Source of the DNA: a virus
Strand: one strand, 5' to 3'
Length of the DNA: 25,812 nucleotides
Virus record (IMG/VR): IMGVR_UViG_3300046804_000384
Coordinates: 1-25,812 of that record
Shown here piece by piece: positions 15,378 through 22,618 of this stretch. Every line of letters begins with the position of its first letter. The first letter of the stretch is position 1. The position numbers were made by a program, and so were the translations under genes. The notes beneath the pieces are model-generated. The model searched no databases. It saw nothing but the letters and a program-made list of their open reading frames with translations, and had not been told where the DNA came from.

Positions 15378-16580
15378 TTAAAGTCCGTTTTTAATTGAGC
15401 CAATACTAGCAGTTCCAAATGAAATAGAATTCCAATTAGTATATGTACCGACCTGCACAGGAGAAGATACATTTGTTAGATTATTTTGACCCAATTGACC
15501 GCTTGAATTAGAACCCCAGACCCACAGAGTACCATCTGTTTTAATTGCGCCTGCAGAAAACCGTGAAAGGTGATCAGGCAGAGAGCTCCATGTAGTCAGT
15601 GCACCTACTTGAACTGGCGATGATCTATGAACAATATCATTTTGTCCTAATTGACCACTATTGTTATATCCCCAAGACCACAGAGTACCATCTGTTTTTA
15701 TGGCTAGTGTAGAACCAGAATAAGCGCCTTCACCACCACCGGTGACTTTACTCCAAGTAGTTAGAGCCCCGACTTGTACTGGAGATGATCTATGAACAAT
15801 ATCTCCTTGGCCTAGTTGTCCACTAGCATTACCACCCCAAGCCCATAGAGTGCCATCCGTTTTGATAGCTAATGAGAATGTTCTTCCTGTAGCTACAGAT
15901 GCCCATGTAGTCAGAGCACCTACTTGCACTGGAGAAGATCTGTGGGTAGTATCACCTAATCCTAATTGACCATTAATGTTATATCCCCAGGCCCATAGAG
16001 TGCCATCAGTCTTAATGGCTAACATATGGCCATCATCGCCGTTTACACTGCCGCCGCCAACCGATACTTTACTCCAAGTAGTACCAGCTCCTACTTGTAC
16101 AGGAGAAGATCTATGCGTAACATCATTTAATCCCAAACGACCGTAATTATTAGATCCCCAAGTCCAAAGAGTACCGTCTGTCTTAATAGCTGCTACTGCA
16201 TTTCCTCCGCAGTTAATGCTACTCCAATTTGTCAGTGTACCGACTTGCACTGGTGATGATCTGTGTGTTCGATCGCCTGTACCTAATTGACCAGTATTAT
16301 TTCTTCCCCAAGTCCAAAGCGAGCCATTACTCTTCACTCCTCCACCAAACCCATAAGCATTTAAACTTCCTTGATTTGGTGAAAACGATATTACTGTCCA
16401 GCCAGTTAAAATTCCTATTTGAATAGGAGAACTATAGCTAGTGGAAGTTCCATCTGGTATGATACTATCTGTATTATCACCCCAAGCCCAAAATGTTTTA
16501 TCATTATAGCTTATAAAGCTAGTGTTTGGAATATAATAGTTGTCGAAATCAACTCCATTAACTTGTAGATTACCAGCCAT
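15378..16580 (-). CDS. RCC1-type seven-bladed beta-propeller protein, copy 1
   Basis: A 400-residue protein built almost wholly of RCC1-like repeats. Seven units end in (R)SSPVQVG...W, each with the core [39 protein letters not shown] (shown here only as a pattern). A short strand pair at each end (FWAWGDN at 30-36 and [12 protein letters not shown] at the C-terminus) should close the ring, giving seven blades. The first ~25 residues ([18 protein letters not shown]) are unique and may be the virion anchor. RCC1 in eukaryotes is a Ran exchange factor, but here no such role is expected. Propellers in phages are plausible ligand-binding or fibre-tip domains. Blades differ mostly in the segment just before the AIKTDGT strand. 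The start overlaps the sulfotransferase gene by 11 bases, with GAGGA before ATG 16580. Confidence 0.85.
   Translation of the reverse strand: MAGNLQVNGVDFDNYYIPNTSFISYNDKTFWAWGDNTDSIIPDGTSTSYSSPIQIGILTGWTVISFSPNQGSLNAYGFGGGVKSNGSLWTWGRNNTGQLGTGDRTHRSSPVQVGTLTNWSSINCGGNAVAAIKTDGTLWTWGSNNYGRLGLNDVTHRSSPVQVGAGTTWSKVSVGGGSVNGDDGHMLAIKTDGTLWAWGYNINGQLGLGDTTHRSSPVQVGALTTWASVATGRTFSLAIKTDGTLWAWGGNASGQLGQGDIVHRSSPVQVGALTTWSKVTGGGEGAYSGSTLAIKTDGTLWSWGYNNSGQLGQNDIVHRSSPVQVGALTTWSSLPDHLSRFSAGAIKTDGTLWVWGSNSSGQLGQNNLTNVSSPVQVGTYTNWNSISFGTASIGSIKNGL
15432..16493 (-). repeat. RCC1-coding DNA repeats, copy 1
   Basis: Seven diverged units of about 150-170 bp that encode propeller blades. They share long near-identical stretches with the units in the other two RCC1 genes. 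Confidence 0.8.
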
Positions 16581-17373
16581 ACTGTCCTCTATATGATCTT
16601 TCTATATCTTTAAATTTTTCAAATAGATCATCGCCAAGAATGGTTTGTGGAGATTCAGAAATCTTCTTTAGAGTACTCCTGATAGTATGCATACCGTCAA
16701 GACCCCAAGCAGACAGATCATCATCGTTAGTATTATTTATAATGTTATTGAAGTCGTACTCATACTTAGTTAGTTTTAGGAAATCTTCTATAGATGATAA
16801 TGTACTCTTTGGGCTCTCCATTAGATCATCGTATTCTATGATTAGAATTCTATTTCCGGCGTCTTTTACGGCTTGACTGACAGACTCATAGCAGTCTCTA
16901 ACCATGTTATTCCACATTTCCATGGTTCTATTTTCATCTGTAATCTGAAGTCCATTAGAAATTATAGACTGGTCTATATGGTTGCCCGGATTTGACTTTA
17001 GAAGCTTCAGCCAACTCGCCATGATACTCGGAAGATCACGAACAGTCATTACTATCTTAATTTCTCTTTCAAATAGAATCACACTAGCCGGCATATTCTT
17101 ACCCCAGCCGCGATTCTTATCGATGATGATTGGTTCCGGTCTATGCTTCCACACGGCATCAATGAGTCTACGAGTGATGTTGGTAAGTTGCTCTCCGATT
17201 GGATTGGCTCTGACCTGTTGAGTTTCATGCCAGATTTTTTGATTAGAAATCAATATATCTAGCAGTGGAGATGTCGGTGTCGCGTAGACTTCTGGATGCT
17301 GATTGAGAATCGCCGTGAGTACTGTACTTCCACTTCTGGGAAGGCCAGACAGAAAATGAAATGTCTTTTCCAT
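16570..17373 (-). CDS. Sulfotransferase 2 (PAPS-dependent)
   Basis: A 267-residue sulfotransferase that would move sulfate from PAPS to a hydroxyl or amino group on a glycan, lipid or protein. The 5'-phosphosulfate loop is LPRSGST (11-17), directly after the first strand, and the 3'-phosphate-binding segment is [12 protein letters not shown] with Arg112 and Ser120. [13 protein letters not shown] (82-94) and LIIEYDDL (about 175-182) are typical of the bacterial Sulfotransfer family. It is clearly paralogous to the upstream enzyme over the full length, including TPTSPL and the C-terminal [18 protein letters not shown]. ATG 17373 overlaps the upstream stop as TAATG, with GGAG 6 bases before it. 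The end overlaps the RCC1 gene by 11 bases. All key residues are present; the acceptor is unknown. Confidence 0.9.
   Translation of the reverse strand: MEKTFHFLSGLPRSGSTVLTAILNQHPEVYATPTSPLLDILISNQKIWHETQQVRANPIGEQLTNITRRLIDAVWKHRPEPIIIDKNRGWGKNMPASVILFEREIKIVMTVRDLPSIMASWLKLLKSNPGNHIDQSIISNGLQITDENRTMEMWNNMVRDCYESVSQAVKDAGNRILIIEYDDLMESPKSTLSSIEDFLKLTKYEYDFNNIINNTNDDDLSAWGLDGMHTIRSTLKKISESPQTILGDDLFEKFKDIERSYRGQYGW
16734..16741 (-). promoter_or_regulatory. Weak candidate internal late promoter, TATAAATA
   Basis: An exact octamer inside the sulfotransferase coding sequence (Ile-Ile-Asn-Asn codons), 154 bases before the RCC1 gene. It may be a chance product of AT-rich codons. Confidence 0.25.
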
Positions 17374-18173
17374 TACGATCTCCAGAACTCCAGATTCATA
17401 TCATTATACTTATTATATAGCCTCTCACCAAGAATCTCTTTGGGATCACTAGACGTCTTTTCTAAGACAGTATTGATATCATGTAATTTCGCAAGGCCAT
17501 AGCTCTCTTCATCATTTTCTGGAGTAACATTGACTATATGTTCTAGATCATGGTCGTAATAAGGAAGTTCTAAAAAGTCGTATATTCCTCTTATTACTTC
17601 TTCTTTGTTAGAACATAGATCATCATATTCTACGATATGTAAGCACTCTCTATTATTTTCATAACCGGCTTTAAAGTTCAACCATGTTTTCTTTACATAG
17701 CTATTCCACATGGAGTCGACTCTGTTAGAATCATTCAACCAAGCTCCTTCTTTAAGAAGGGCTAAATCTATTCCACTAGTTCTCGCTGGCATGTTTCTGT
17801 TGAGTCTTAGAAAAGACGCAAATATAGAAGGAAGATCGCGAGTCGTAACTATGATCTTTGCTCGTCCAAATGCAAGTTTGATCTGTGGTATCTTAGACGC
17901 CCATACTCTATGCTTATCGATGATGATAGGCTTATCTATATGTTCCCAGCAACCATTGATGATTGCGTCAGACATATTCTTGAGTTGTTCAGGAAAAGGA
18001 TTGGCGATTACCGATGGTGTTTCATGCCAATCAGTATCGTTCTGTCTCAGAAGTGTTTCCAACGGAGAAGTCGGAGTGACGTATATCTCTGGGTTCTGAT
18101 TTAGAATAGAAGCTAACACAGTACTTCCACTTCTGGGAAGACCAGCTAGAAAAAAGAATTGTTTTTCAATCAT
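17373..18173 (-). CDS. Sulfotransferase 1 (PAPS-dependent)
   Basis: A 266-residue sulfotransferase, paralogue of the next gene. The phosphosulfate loop is LPRSGST (12-18), and the 3'-phosphate segment VTTRDLPSIFAS carries Arg112 and Ser120; IIIDKHRVWASKIP lies at 83-96 and LHIVEYDDL further on. A longer frame reaches 18254, but the extra 27 residues are basic, have no family counterpart, and overlap the TPR gene; ATG 18173 makes an ATGA overlap with that gene's stop and gives a length matching the neighbour (267). No clear ribosome-binding sequence is present, so translation is probably coupled. The two enzymes are divergent enough (for example LRQNDTDWHETPSV versus [13 protein letters not shown]) that different acceptors are likely. 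The product should be cytosolic; no signal peptide. Confidence 0.9.
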   Translation of the reverse strand: MIEKQFFFLAGLPRSGSTVLASILNQNPEIYVTPTSPLETLLRQNDTDWHETPSVIANPFPEQLKNMSDAIINGCWEHIDKPIIIDKHRVWASKIPQIKLAFGRAKIIVTTRDLPSIFASFLRLNRNMPARTSGIDLALLKEGAWLNDSNRVDSMWNSYVKKTWLNFKAGYENNRECLHIVEYDDLCSNKEEVIRGIYDFLELPYYDHDLEHIVNVTPENDEESYGLAKLHDINTVLEKTSSDPKEILGERLYNKYNDMNLEFWRS

Positions 18174-19492
18174 AGGACGTCTTTTAGTTGCTCCAGATGA
18201 GACCAGTCTCTCCACTTTCTTTGACGTAGAATAGTGCAGTTGTCTCCGTACCATTTAGAATCGCCGAGCCACGTATAGTATGTAGCGATCGGTGGACATA
18301 CCGTGATCGGAAATCCTGCGGCAGAACACACGTGTGATACTGAGGTACAACTACTTATGGTATAGTCCATGAGTGATAGACACGCCAGCAGGTCGTCTAG
18401 GTCTTCTAGATGCGGTGCGGCGTCGAATACCTTAGGATAATTCTCAATTCCTTCGTATCCATCTTTTTGTACCGAGACGAATGTAATATCATCTCTAGAG
18501 AAATCTAGTACTTCGTTGTATCGTTCTAGTGGCACTGTACGGTGTAGATCTTGATCGTAGTACATATTACCCGCCCATCGAATAGCGATCTTTCTACCGG
18601 ATGGAAGAAGCTTCTTCCACTTTTCAATATAGGCCGGGTCGGGCTTGAGATATGGTCCATTCCATAGTTCGTTCTTATCAAGATCCAGCGCGATTGGAAG
18701 ATACATGGACTTGATGCCCAGAGCGTCCGAGGGGACTTCTCTGATGCTAGAAACTGTGTTGAATCCATTCTTTCTGAATAGATCTGCGGTGTTCTTTCTT
18801 CCAGTAACGAATACTGGATACATACCGAGTTTCTTGATATTTTCCATGAAGCGAATATTGATGACTTCATCGCCGATTCCACCCTCAGCGATGATAGCGA
18901 CAGTCTTTCCGGGAATGACTTCTCCGTACCATTGAGTTAGAGGTAGATCGTACTTCTTCCAGATTCCAATTCTGTGACCGACATCGATGAAGTTGAGAAT
19001 GCCCTGCTTGAACTCTCCTTCATCGATGAGGTAAGACCCCAGATTGAATTCACAGCGTAGACGAATATCATCTGGAACCATAGGATCTTGAAGCAGATTC
19101 TTGATCTCTTGGTGTGATGTAGCAAAGTCTCCAGAAAGATAGTGCGAGAAGATCATTTCCATCTTAGCTTCGTAATCACGTGGATTGACAGCAAGATTCT
19201 GTTTAGAATACTGCATAGAGATCTCTGGATCATTCGTATGATTATACAGTTTTGCCAGATTAGATCTAGTGGCGTATCTTTGCCCTTCATTAGTCGATAG
19301 TTCTAAGGCTCTTTGAGCGCATTCAAGGGCGCTGTGGTAGTCTTTCATTTCATTGAAGTACATGCCGAGCTGATCAAACTGATCTATATTATTAGAGTAT
19401 CTTCTAAAGACTTTTAGAAGTTCTGAACCCGCTTTAAGTTCATCAGTATTTTTAAGAAACTCAATTACAAATCCAAGTGGATGCTGTTGCAT
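18170..19492 (-). CDS. TPR protein with C-terminal heptosyltransferase-like (GT9-type) domain
   Basis: A 440-residue two-part protein. Residues about 35-175 are tetratricopeptide-like helical repeats (QLGMYFNEMKDYHSALECAQRALEL, split around 42-66, then LAKLYNHTNDPEISMQYSKQNLAVNP). Residues about 195-440 have a GT-B fold pattern seen in GT9-like proteins: EGGIGDEVINIRFM (203-216) for the donor loop, IAIRWAGNMYYDQDLHRTVPLERY (302-325, pattern 'W.GN...D..R..p'), VSVQK (339-343), HLEDLDDLLACLSLMDYTISSCTSVSHVCSAAG (pattern 'D..D....L...D..i...t...H..gA.G'), and TWLGDSKWYGDNCTILRQRKWRDW. Similar TPR-GT9 fusions occur in bacteria, so this looks like a transferred gene. The ordinary His of the donor site is present at H387. 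It is the first gene of the enzyme block and overlaps sulfotransferase 1 by 4 bases. The acceptor is unknown. Confidence 0.8.
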   Translation of the reverse strand: MQQHPLGFVIEFLKNTDELKAGSELLKVFRRYSNNIDQFDQLGMYFNEMKDYHSALECAQRALELSTNEGQRYATRSNLAKLYNHTNDPEISMQYSKQNLAVNPRDYEAKMEMIFSHYLSGDFATSHQEIKNLLQDPMVPDDIRLRCEFNLGSYLIDEGEFKQGILNFIDVGHRIGIWKKYDLPLTQWYGEVIPGKTVAIIAEGGIGDEVINIRFMENIKKLGMYPVFVTGRKNTADLFRKNGFNTVSSIREVPSDALGIKSMYLPIALDLDKNELWNGPYLKPDPAYIEKWKKLLPSGRKIAIRWAGNMYYDQDLHRTVPLERYNEVLDFSRDDITFVSVQKDGYEGIENYPKVFDAAPHLEDLDDLLACLSLMDYTISSCTSVSHVCSAAGFPITVCPPIATYYTWLGDSKWYGDNCTILRQRKWRDWSHLEQLKDVL

Positions 19493-19511
19493 TATATAAA
19501 TTCTCCATAAT

Positions 19512-20762
19512 TTAACCTGTTAAGTCTTGTTTTATTATTCCTAATGAAAAACCACCGTAGCTGCCAGCACCACCAGAGATTACTGACCAATTATTCGAAG
19601 TACCAACTTGAACTGGAGATGATCTATGAACGATATTGTTTTGTCCTAATTGACCATAATTATTATATCCCCAAGACCATAGAGTACCATCAGTCTTGAC
19701 TGCTAAAGAATGATACTGCCCAGCAGATACTAATGACCAGGTAGTCAATGCACCTACTTGAACTGGAGATGATTTATTAGTTACAGTACCATCACCAAGT
19801 TGGCCAGAGGTACCTCTTCCCCATGACCAAAGAGTGCCGTCAGTCTTGACTGCCATAGTATGATACGCACCAGCAGATACTAGTGACCAATTAGTCAGTG
19901 CACCTACTTGAACTGGAGATGATCTATTAGTTACTGTTCCATCACCAAGTTGGCCATTATTATTTCTTCCCCATGACCATAGAGTACCATCGGTCTTAAT
20001 TGCTAAAGTGTGACTCTGGCCAGAAGATACTTTTGACCATGTAGTAAGAGCACCGACTTGAACTGGTGATGATCTATTAGTAGTATCATTTTGTCCTAAT
20101 TGACCATAGCCATTATATCCCCACGACCAGAGAGTTCCATCAGTCTTAATAGCGTGTGAAAATCCTCCATATGTTAAATATGAGTTATATCCACCTACGG
20201 CGACTGAAGACCATGTAGTCAGTAGACCGACTTGAACCGGAGATGATCTATTAGTTACAGTACCATCACCAAGTTGACCATAGGTATTTATTCCCCATGA
20301 CCATAGAGTGCCGTCAGTTTTAACTGCTAAATTAAAACTTCGGCCGGCTGATACGGACGACCAATTAGTCAGTGCACCTACTTGAACTGGAGATGATCTA
20401 CTGCTACCTCCGCCGAGTTCACCATAACTATTATTTCCCCATGTCCATAGAGTACCATCATTTTTAATACCAGCAGAATGTCCATAACGTCCCGCAGAAA
20501 CTAATTTCCACTGTGTAACGTTAAGTATTTGTTGTGGAGTGCTATAATATATTGTAATATAATCCGGATATCCAGTAGTTCCTGAAACGTTATTACCTAA
20601 TTCTCCGTAATAATCAAGGCCCCAACCGTACCCAACACCAAACACACCCCAGATGCTGTTGGCTCCAGACTTTCTATATGCAAGTGGAACATTTGCTTTA
20701 TCCGCTTGAGTGATTAGAATTTTATCTAGATCTGTACCGGTTCTAGTATAATTAGAGGTCAT
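19512..20762 (-). CDS. RCC1-type seven-bladed beta-propeller protein, copy 2
   Basis: A 416-residue RCC1-repeat protein with seven units ending at a Trp, each with (A)[11 protein letters not shown]...[18 protein letters not shown]. The N-terminus (TSNYTRTGTDLDKILITQ, 2-19) differs from the other copies and may be an anchor. The first blade is the most divergent (VGYGWGLDYYGELGNNVSG..STPQQI), as are the first blades of the other two proteins. Blades are strongly alike (SSVSAGRSFNLAVKTDGT versus SLVSAGAYHTMAVKTDGT), so this copy looks the youngest. The C-terminus ends in GGFSLGIIKQDLTG, which would pair with the N-terminal strand. It begins 3 bases after the DUF4376-like gene, with GAGGGG upstream of ATG 20762. 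No late promoter directly precedes it, though a CATAAATA within the upstream gene at 20831-20838 could serve. Confidence 0.85.
   Translation of the reverse strand: MTSNYTRTGTDLDKILITQADKANVPLAYRKSGANSIWGVFGVGYGWGLDYYGELGNNVSGTTGYPDYITIYYSTPQQILNVTQWKLVSAGRYGHSAGIKNDGTLWTWGNNSYGELGGGSSRSSPVQVGALTNWSSVSAGRSFNLAVKTDGTLWSWGINTYGQLGDGTVTNRSSPVQVGLLTTWSSVAVGGYNSYLTYGGFSHAIKTDGTLWSWGYNGYGQLGQNDTTNRSSPVQVGALTTWSKVSSGQSHTLAIKTDGTLWSWGRNNNGQLGDGTVTNRSSPVQVGALTNWSLVSAGAYHTMAVKTDGTLWSWGRGTSGQLGDGTVTNKSSPVQVGALTTWSLVSAGQYHSLAVKTDGTLWSWGYNNYGQLGQNNIVHRSSPVQVGTSNNWSVISGGAGSYGGFSLGIIKQDLTG
19587..20642 (-). repeat. RCC1-coding DNA repeats, copy 2
   Basis: Seven units coding propeller blades. The 20-base string at 19678-19697 also occurs, letter for letter, at 21589, 21739, 21898 and 22048 in copy 3, showing strong DNA-level similarity between the two genes. 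Confidence 0.8.
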
Positions 20763-20765
20763 GAT

Positions 20766-21410
20766 CTACCCCTCTAGTATTTCAGTCTTGAGCTCTTGAA
20801 TCTGACTTGCAGTAGTAGCAGCATCTATTTTATTTATGAATGATAATTCCCAATCAAAAGCAGCTTGAACGCTTTGATCGATATCATCGGCTATTGATTT
20901 TACATCTGATTTAGTCAGAGCAATCCAAGTTCCATTGCTGAACTTATAGTTCTTTGTATCAGAATCGCCCATTGTAGTTAGGATGTTGATCCAGATATTT
21001 CTTGGTTCACCGCGCTTCTTACTCACAGATACAGTCTGACCTTCTACGGTGACATCTATATCAGAGTTTTCTTTTTCATAGCGCTTAGCGGCTAATAGTG
21101 TCTTAAGCGTATTCTTAGCGATATCAAGATCTACGGGAGCGACGTCATACCATCCAATTACTGGATTTTCATTAGTATTCCAGAAAGGACCGGCGAGCTG
21201 TTGAGTAGGAGTGTCGAATTCTGGAATAATCGGATCTTCTACAGGAGCGATTCTAATGGTATCGTTGATGACGATAGGCTCTAGAGAGTCATATGATCCA
21301 GGAAGATCAAAAGCAATACCACGCGAGTTCAAGTAATCTTCAAAGAAGACTCTGATATAGTCACGTGGACCGACTTTCATATATCCGTTATCTATAAGTC
21401 CGTAATTCAT
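20766..21410 (-). CDS. DUF4376-like fibre-associated protein
   Basis: A 214-residue protein. The C-terminal ~110 residues fit the DUF4376 pattern seen in phage tail-fibre and tail-fibre-assembly proteins: LLAAKRYEKENSDIDVTVEGQTV (105-127), then WINILTTMGDSDTKNYKFSNGTWIALTKSDVKSIADDIDQSVQAAFDWE, and KIDAATTASQIQELK. The N-terminal part (MNYGLIDNGYMKVGPRDYIRVFFEDYLNSRG) is aromatic and may be an adaptor; its function is unknown to me. The family's role is usually guessed as fibre assembly or attachment, without a known enzyme activity. ATG 21410 has GGGAAG nearby and a late promoter 25 bases upstream. Its position between two RCC1 genes suggests it helps mount or fold a propeller. The family call rests on sequence pattern, the role on inference. 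Confidence 0.7.
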   Translation of the reverse strand: MNYGLIDNGYMKVGPRDYIRVFFEDYLNSRGIAFDLPGSYDSLEPIVINDTIRIAPVEDPIIPEFDTPTQQLAGPFWNTNENPVIGWYDVAPVDLDIAKNTLKTLLAAKRYEKENSDIDVTVEGQTVSVSKKRGEPRNIWINILTTMGDSDTKNYKFSNGTWIALTKSDVKSIADDIDQSVQAAFDWELSFINKIDAATTASQIQELKTEILEG

Positions 21411-21434
21411 CGTTCTTCCCTAAGTTATACTATC

Positions 21435-21442
21435 TATTTATG
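21435..21442 (-). promoter_or_regulatory. Late promoter, CATAAATA, for the DUF4376-like gene
   Basis: A minus-strand octamer containing the TAA stop of the RCC1 copy 3 gene (final Pro codon CCA then TAA ATA), ending 25 bases before ATG 21410. Only the first base departs from TATAAATA. Confidence 0.6.
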
Positions 21443-22616
21443 GTACTACTTGATTCTGTAATGCAAATGAAGTATACGATCCAGAAGATACTAGTGACCA
21501 TATAGTCTGTGTACCGACTTGAACAGGAGATGATCTATTAGTAGTATCATTTTGTCCTAATTGACCATAATTGTTATATCCCCAAGACCATAGAGTACCA
21601 TCAGTCTTGACGGCTATAGTATGGTATGAACCCGCAGCAACTTTACTCCAAGTCGTCAATAGACCTATTTGAACTGGTGAAGATCTGTTGGTAGTATCAC
21701 CTAAACCAAGTTGACCATATATATTATATCCCCATGCCCATAGAGTACCATCAGTCTTAATAGCATATGCTGAGTATGCTCTATAAGTACCAGCAGATAC
21801 TAGTGACCAAGTAGTCAATGCACCGACTTGAACTGGAGAAGATCTATGCGTTATATCACCTAGACCAAGTTGACCAAATGCATTATATCCCCATGCCCAT
21901 AGAGTACCATCAGTCTTAATAGCATACATTGATGCGCCGGCGCTCGATATAGATGACCAATTAGTCTGTGTACCGACTTGAACGGGTGATGATCTATCAA
22001 TAATAGTACCACTACCTAATTGGCCATAATTATTATGTCCCCAAGTCCATAGAGTACCATCAGTCTTAATAGCTCCTACACTGCCACTAAACTGAGTTGT
22101 TCCTCCAGCAGAAATCTTTGACCACGTAGTCAGTGCACCGACTTGAACTGGTGATGATATATAGTACCCAACATATCCACTACCAGTACCTAATTGTCCA
22201 GCTTGTCCGCTACCACCAATAGCCCAGAGCGTGCCATCGGTTTTAATTCCCATGCTGAATCCGGGATTATCACCACCAATAGAAACAATCGCCCAATCAC
22301 GCAACGCGCCGACTTGAACCGGTGATGTCTTAGTAGCATTGTTATTTAAGCCTAATTCACCATAGGAATTATATCCCCATCCCCACAGTGTGCCGTCACG
22401 CTTGATGGCCATACTATGGAATGAGCCAGAAGAAGCGCTATCCCAAAATCCGTATCCGGCCGCTTGTATAGGTGAAGACCTATTAGTTGTAGTGCTGTCT
22501 CCGAGATTATTAGTTGCATTATATCCCCAATCCCAAAGGTTTGAATAATGAACATAATCATAACTGCAATAAGCAGTCTCTACAGCGGTATTATTGGTCT
22601 TAAAGTTAGTAGTCAT
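21438..22616 (-). CDS. RCC1-type seven-bladed beta-propeller protein, copy 3
   Basis: A 392-residue RCC1-repeat protein with seven Trp-ended units. The first unit is preceded by a unique N-terminus ([20 protein letters not shown]) with one Cys; the last blade is completed by [19 protein letters not shown]. Unit 3 is unusual: the WxWG core is changed to [19 protein letters not shown], so one blade has lost its second Trp, which should alter a propeller face. Units 4-7 are near the consensus. Whether it binds a receptor, sugar or partner protein cannot be told from the sequence. It starts 2 bases after the fibre gene stop, with GGAGAA 12 bases upstream. Its place beside an S74 fibre makes a tip or accessory of that fibre the leading idea. 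Confidence 0.85.
   Translation of the reverse strand: MTTNFKTNNTAVETAYCSYDYVHYSNLWDWGYNATNNLGDSTTTNRSSPIQAAGYGFWDSASSGSFHSMAIKRDGTLWGWGYNSYGELGLNNNATKTSPVQVGALRDWAIVSIGGDNPGFSMGIKTDGTLWAIGGSGQAGQLGTGSGYVGYYISSPVQVGALTTWSKISAGGTTQFSGSVGAIKTDGTLWTWGHNNYGQLGSGTIIDRSSPVQVGTQTNWSSISSAGASMYAIKTDGTLWAWGYNAFGQLGLGDITHRSSPVQVGALTTWSLVSAGTYRAYSAYAIKTDGTLWAWGYNIYGQLGLGDTTNRSSPVQIGLLTTWSKVAAGSYHTIAVKTDGTLWSWGYNNYGQLGQNDTTNRSSPVQVGTQTIWSLVSSGSYTSFALQNQVVP
21498..22538 (-). repeat. RCC1-coding DNA repeats, copy 3
   Basis: Seven blade-coding units of about 150-170 bp. The same 20-base string recurs at 21589, 21739, 21898 and 22048, so spacing within this gene is near 150 bp. Confidence 0.8.
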
Positions 22617-22618
22617 GA

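Noticed and set aside
18174-18254. Longer N-terminus for sulfotransferase 1
   Set aside because: The extra 27 residues are basic, lie over the TPR gene and have no counterpart in the neighbouring paralogue; ATG 18173 gives an ATGA overlap and the family length.
20285-20292. AATAAATA octamer in RCC1 copy 2
   Set aside because: It falls in the middle of a blade (Gly-Ile-Asn-Thr codons) with no gene start near, so it is probably a codon effect.
15378-22616. RCC1 genes as eukaryotic transfers acting on Ran
   Set aside because: Repeats match the common prokaryotic/phage RCC1-like pattern and no nuclear or Ran-binding context exists; a virion or ligand-binding role fits the neighbours better.
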